From Auanema rhodensis (Eukaryota > Nematoda > Chromadorea > Rhabditida > Rhabditidae): a stretch of DNA of 64,000 nt. The DNA lies in contig OZ059899.1 in NCBI GenBank assembly GCA_964057225.1, forward strand, positions 12,808,001 through 12,872,000. The letters run 5' to 3'. Under the pieces are notes generated by a model. It was not told where the DNA came from, did not search any database, and was given only the letters and a program-made list of their open reading frames with translations. Shown piece after piece: positions 61,601-64,000 of this stretch; the stretch's first letter is position 1, and the number at the start of each line of letters is the position of its first letter. Both the position numbers and the translations under genes were made by a program.

Positions 61601-63537
61601 GCAGTCTACCTCTTTCACAAACTCAAAAGCCTGATCGATCTAAAAAGAAGATATTTGAAACTATAAAACTTGATATAACTAACCTGATCAATAGGAGTAG
61701 CTTCATCGTTAGCAAGTGGATCTTCATCCTTCTCACGACTTCCTTTTGGACGAAGAACTCTAGCAATTACAGTTCGAAGTTGCTCGTGTTGTCTTCTGAA
61801 TTGACGAGCGAGAGTAAGCCTTCCCTCCAACTTTTTGTGTTGCGGTTGAATTTTCCATGTAGTCATCTTCACAGGTATATCTCTCTTTTTCTTAGATATA
61901 TCACGAAGTAAAGTGATAAATCTATATAAAAATATCAAAAAAACAGAAAGTAAAAAGTTATTACCTTTCATATTCCTCATCCCATTTTTGAAACAACGCG
62001 AAGCATTGGTTCATTAAACCGTCAAACTCAACAATAGAAATATTCATTAATCTTCTAGTGCCCAGCACTTTGAGAATTTGAGCATTAACATCTCGAGAAA
62101 TAGCTTCGATAAAGCGTAAAGCTCTTTGAACAGGGTATTTAGTAGATCTTAACAAGCTTCATATTACAGATCTTGAAAACTGCTAATTTACCTCATTTTC
62201 TTCATATGATTGAAAATATTACTAATAGCAAGACGAATTCCGTCCATATCAGTGGCTGAGACCAACTCGTTCAAAGGCATGTCTTTCATTAAGGAATTGT
62301 AATCTGCTACAAGTCCCACCATTTGCTTCAAGCCAGTATCAGCATCGAATGATACGGTAGCGTGAAAACGTTTTCCGCACTTCAAGGCTTCAAGAGTAAG
62401 CATAACCTACATAAAACTATGAATATATGGAAACACAAAGAATAAGGTACCTCGTCAGACTCTCTTTTTTGAGAAATTTTTTGCAATGCCCTCTCCAAAT
62501 TGAGCCAGAACGTCATCTCTTGAACAGATGTACCAGAAGCGGGATCTCTTTCCAATTTGGTGACTTTTCTTATTTCTTTGATCCATCTCCCAACACCATT
62601 AGTCAGATTGTTCAAGAACATAGCATCCTCAACCATATCACCCAAATCAGAAACCTGATATTTATTCAGTTTACAAAAATATTTCAGAAAAGAAATTACC
62701 TTAGCCTTACGGCCTTCAGCAGAAGCTTTTTGGATGGCAGATTGAATATGTGGATTAATAACCAAGTTAATTTCGGGGATGTCAATATTCTGTTGGAGGT
62801 GAAGAAGAGCAACCTTCAAAATTTATTTAATCTCTGAATGAAGTTTTATCTGTATACCTCAGCTTCATTTAGTAATTTTTCAACGGCTGGTGCAAGCTTG
62901 TCACCATCTCTCTCTCCTCTTCCACTTTCTTTAATATACGATTTGAAAAACGGATTAATGGCCTTTCCAATGAGGGACAACAGGGTATCATACGGATCAC
63001 CTTCATTCAATCTACAATTTTTTTTTGCCAAAGAATCATAAAAGAATGAAACATACACAATAACTCTAAGCTGCTCTGGAGTTGGTTTGTCAGCTTCGAG
63101 AACTGAACCTTTCTTAACAAAAACAACGGAAGTACTTCGTTCAGTTCTATACAGTACATCGTTTCTAACAGTAAAATGAACGATTGCACTCTCATTATCG
63201 TCACCAGTATCAGCATCTCCCCCATGATCTAAGAGATTTAATTTATAACTTTAAAAAAACAATTGTAAGAAACCTCTATGTACAGCTCTATCAATGGCTA
63301 ATACAGAGATTTGAGGGTCAGAAATAAATTTAGTTACAGCTTCTGATCCAATTATTATTTTAAGAAAATCTTCAAAAACTTGATTACATGCCAATAATGC
63401 GTGGGCCACAGTGCACACATAATTGGAGACGTCCTGTGCATTGGCCAACGCTACCTTCAAATGAAAAACAAAATAAGAATGTATATTTTGAAACAAACCT
63501 CAATTTGAGGTGGCGCAGTTTCCGGACCACTATCCAT
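46638..63537 (-). CDS. dhc-1: Cytoplasmic dynein 1 heavy chain
   Basis: The ATPase motor for minus-end microtubule transport, spindle positioning and nuclear migration. A many-exon gene with 40-60-nt introns; exons were not all phased by eye. The start [13 protein letters not shown] lies one nucleotide after a TTTTAG acceptor; the end is [11 protein letters not shown]-stop at 46638. Tail: about 63.5-59 kb. Linker: about 58.9-56.7 kb ([31 protein letters not shown]). AAA1 P-loop GPAGTGKTE at 56457-56431, with the Walker B-side signature [21 protein letters not shown]2 GASGTGKTT at 55388-55362. AAA3 GPPGSGK at 54103-54083. AAA4 GTAGAGKTT at 52847-52821. Stalk and microtubule-binding tip: about 52.2-50.6 kb ([16 protein letters not shown], coiled-coil [20 protein letters not shown]). 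AAA5, AAA6 and the C-terminal domain follow ([30 protein letters not shown]). The 16.9-kb span fits roughly 4,500-4,600 residues. All key motor motifs are intact. Confidence 0.97.
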
Positions 63538-63555
63538 TCTAAAAGAGAAAAACCA
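63538..63555 (-). promoter_or_regulatory. Splice acceptor at the dhc-1 start codon (likely spliced-leader site)
   Basis: GTTTTTCTCTTTTAG is followed by a single A and then the dhc-1 ATG. An acceptor this close to the start is typical of nematode trans-spliced messages. It fixes the start codon. Confidence 0.65.
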
Positions 63556-63740
63556 TTTAAACTGTTTTACAGCATGAAAAATAGGATAACGAGGCGCAAA
63601 CACGAAAAAGCATATAACAGTTCGTTGTTGCACAACACACAGTTCAAACAATCTGTTACGGAAATGATCTGTGAGCACCACGCTTCACTATTATAAAAAG
63701 AAAGGAGACAGATAAATGAGGATATTTGTTATAATTTCCA

Positions 63741-63853
63741 TTATAAAGATATACATAATGTTTTAATCTTTGAATAACTTTCACTGAGCACAGCATACGT
63801 GGACGTTTCGACGGTTCCCTTAAGTTCAGGAACACGCAGTCGGAAGAAGTAAC
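63741..63853 (-). CDS. Possible terminal exon of the gene upstream of dhc-1
   Basis: After a CAAAG acceptor (63854) the minus strand reads YFFRLRVPELKGTVETSTYA then VLSESYSKIKTLCISL and a stop at 63741. A 44-nt intron with a GTAATT donor would precede it. The product fragment shows no recognised domain. Its stop is 204 nt before the dhc-1 start on the same strand, so the two could be operonic. The upstream exon could not be resolved at the window edge. Confidence 0.3.
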
Positions 63854-64000
63854 CTTTGACCAGGAAAAAGAAAATAGGAAAATCTTCTTAGTAATTACCA
63901 ATTATCTCGAGCTTATTAATCTATTAGCTTATAAATCAGGAGGAACAACATCGAAACATATGTTTTAGCAATGAAATAAAATATCTATTTGGCGCCCGTT

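Overview
This is a nuclear genomic window from a nematode. The protein-coding genes are split by many short introns (mostly 40-60 nt) with the nematode-type acceptor TTTTCAG. The GSK-3 amino terminus matches the nematode form of that kinase far better than the vertebrate form. Several start codons sit 1-5 nt after a splice acceptor, as expected for spliced-leader trans-splicing. I cannot assign the clade from sequence alone. All CDS entries are gene models spliced by eye. Except for the IQGAP and dynein genes, exon phases were checked and sum to a multiple of three.

Left third (1-32 kb), sparse: a 3'-truncated IQGAP gene (minus, 1-6817); a long homopurine/simple-repeat upstream region; a possible 67-residue two-exon gene (9230-9609); a decayed-looking helicase relic (about 9.7-11.7 kb); an SLC25A42-type mitochondrial carrier (minus, 12347-13650); fragments resembling an SLC35F6-type transporter (about 15.0-15.8 kb); a 13-exon gene for a Q/A/P/Y-rich secreted protein ending in a cysteine-less glutaredoxin-like domain (plus, 19257-25800), with a tRNA-Thr(AGT) inside one intron; an AT-rich desert; and an Olig/hlh-17-type bHLH factor (minus, 29965-31095). 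(CT)n/(GA)n tracts are concentrated here.

Middle (32-43 kb), dense: NAD(P)HX epimerase (minus, 32466-34198), GSK-3 kinase (plus, 35977-37518), a Neuralized-like NHR protein (minus, 38331-39326), a 56-codon intergenic ORF (39640-39810) and an NHE8-type Na+/H+ exchanger (plus, 40377-42713). From memory, the C. elegans orthologues of NAXE, gsk-3 and nhx-8 are also neighbours on chromosome I, so this looks like conserved microsynteny.

Right third (43-64 kb), very compact and all minus: a 16-exon gene for a 629-residue predicted secreted protein I do not recognise (43086-46316), apparently with one GC-AG intron; then the complete cytoplasmic dynein heavy chain dhc-1 (46638-63537), with four readable P-loops, linker, stalk and C-terminal domain; then a possible terminal exon of the next gene upstream. 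The genes are mainly housekeeping, cytoskeletal and signalling genes and do not form one pathway. I see no defence island, CRISPR array or intact mobile element. The least explained items are the redox-dead glutaredoxin/prion-like protein, the 629-residue secreted protein, the 13-bp CACGTG array in an IQGAP intron, and the small coding-like islands.
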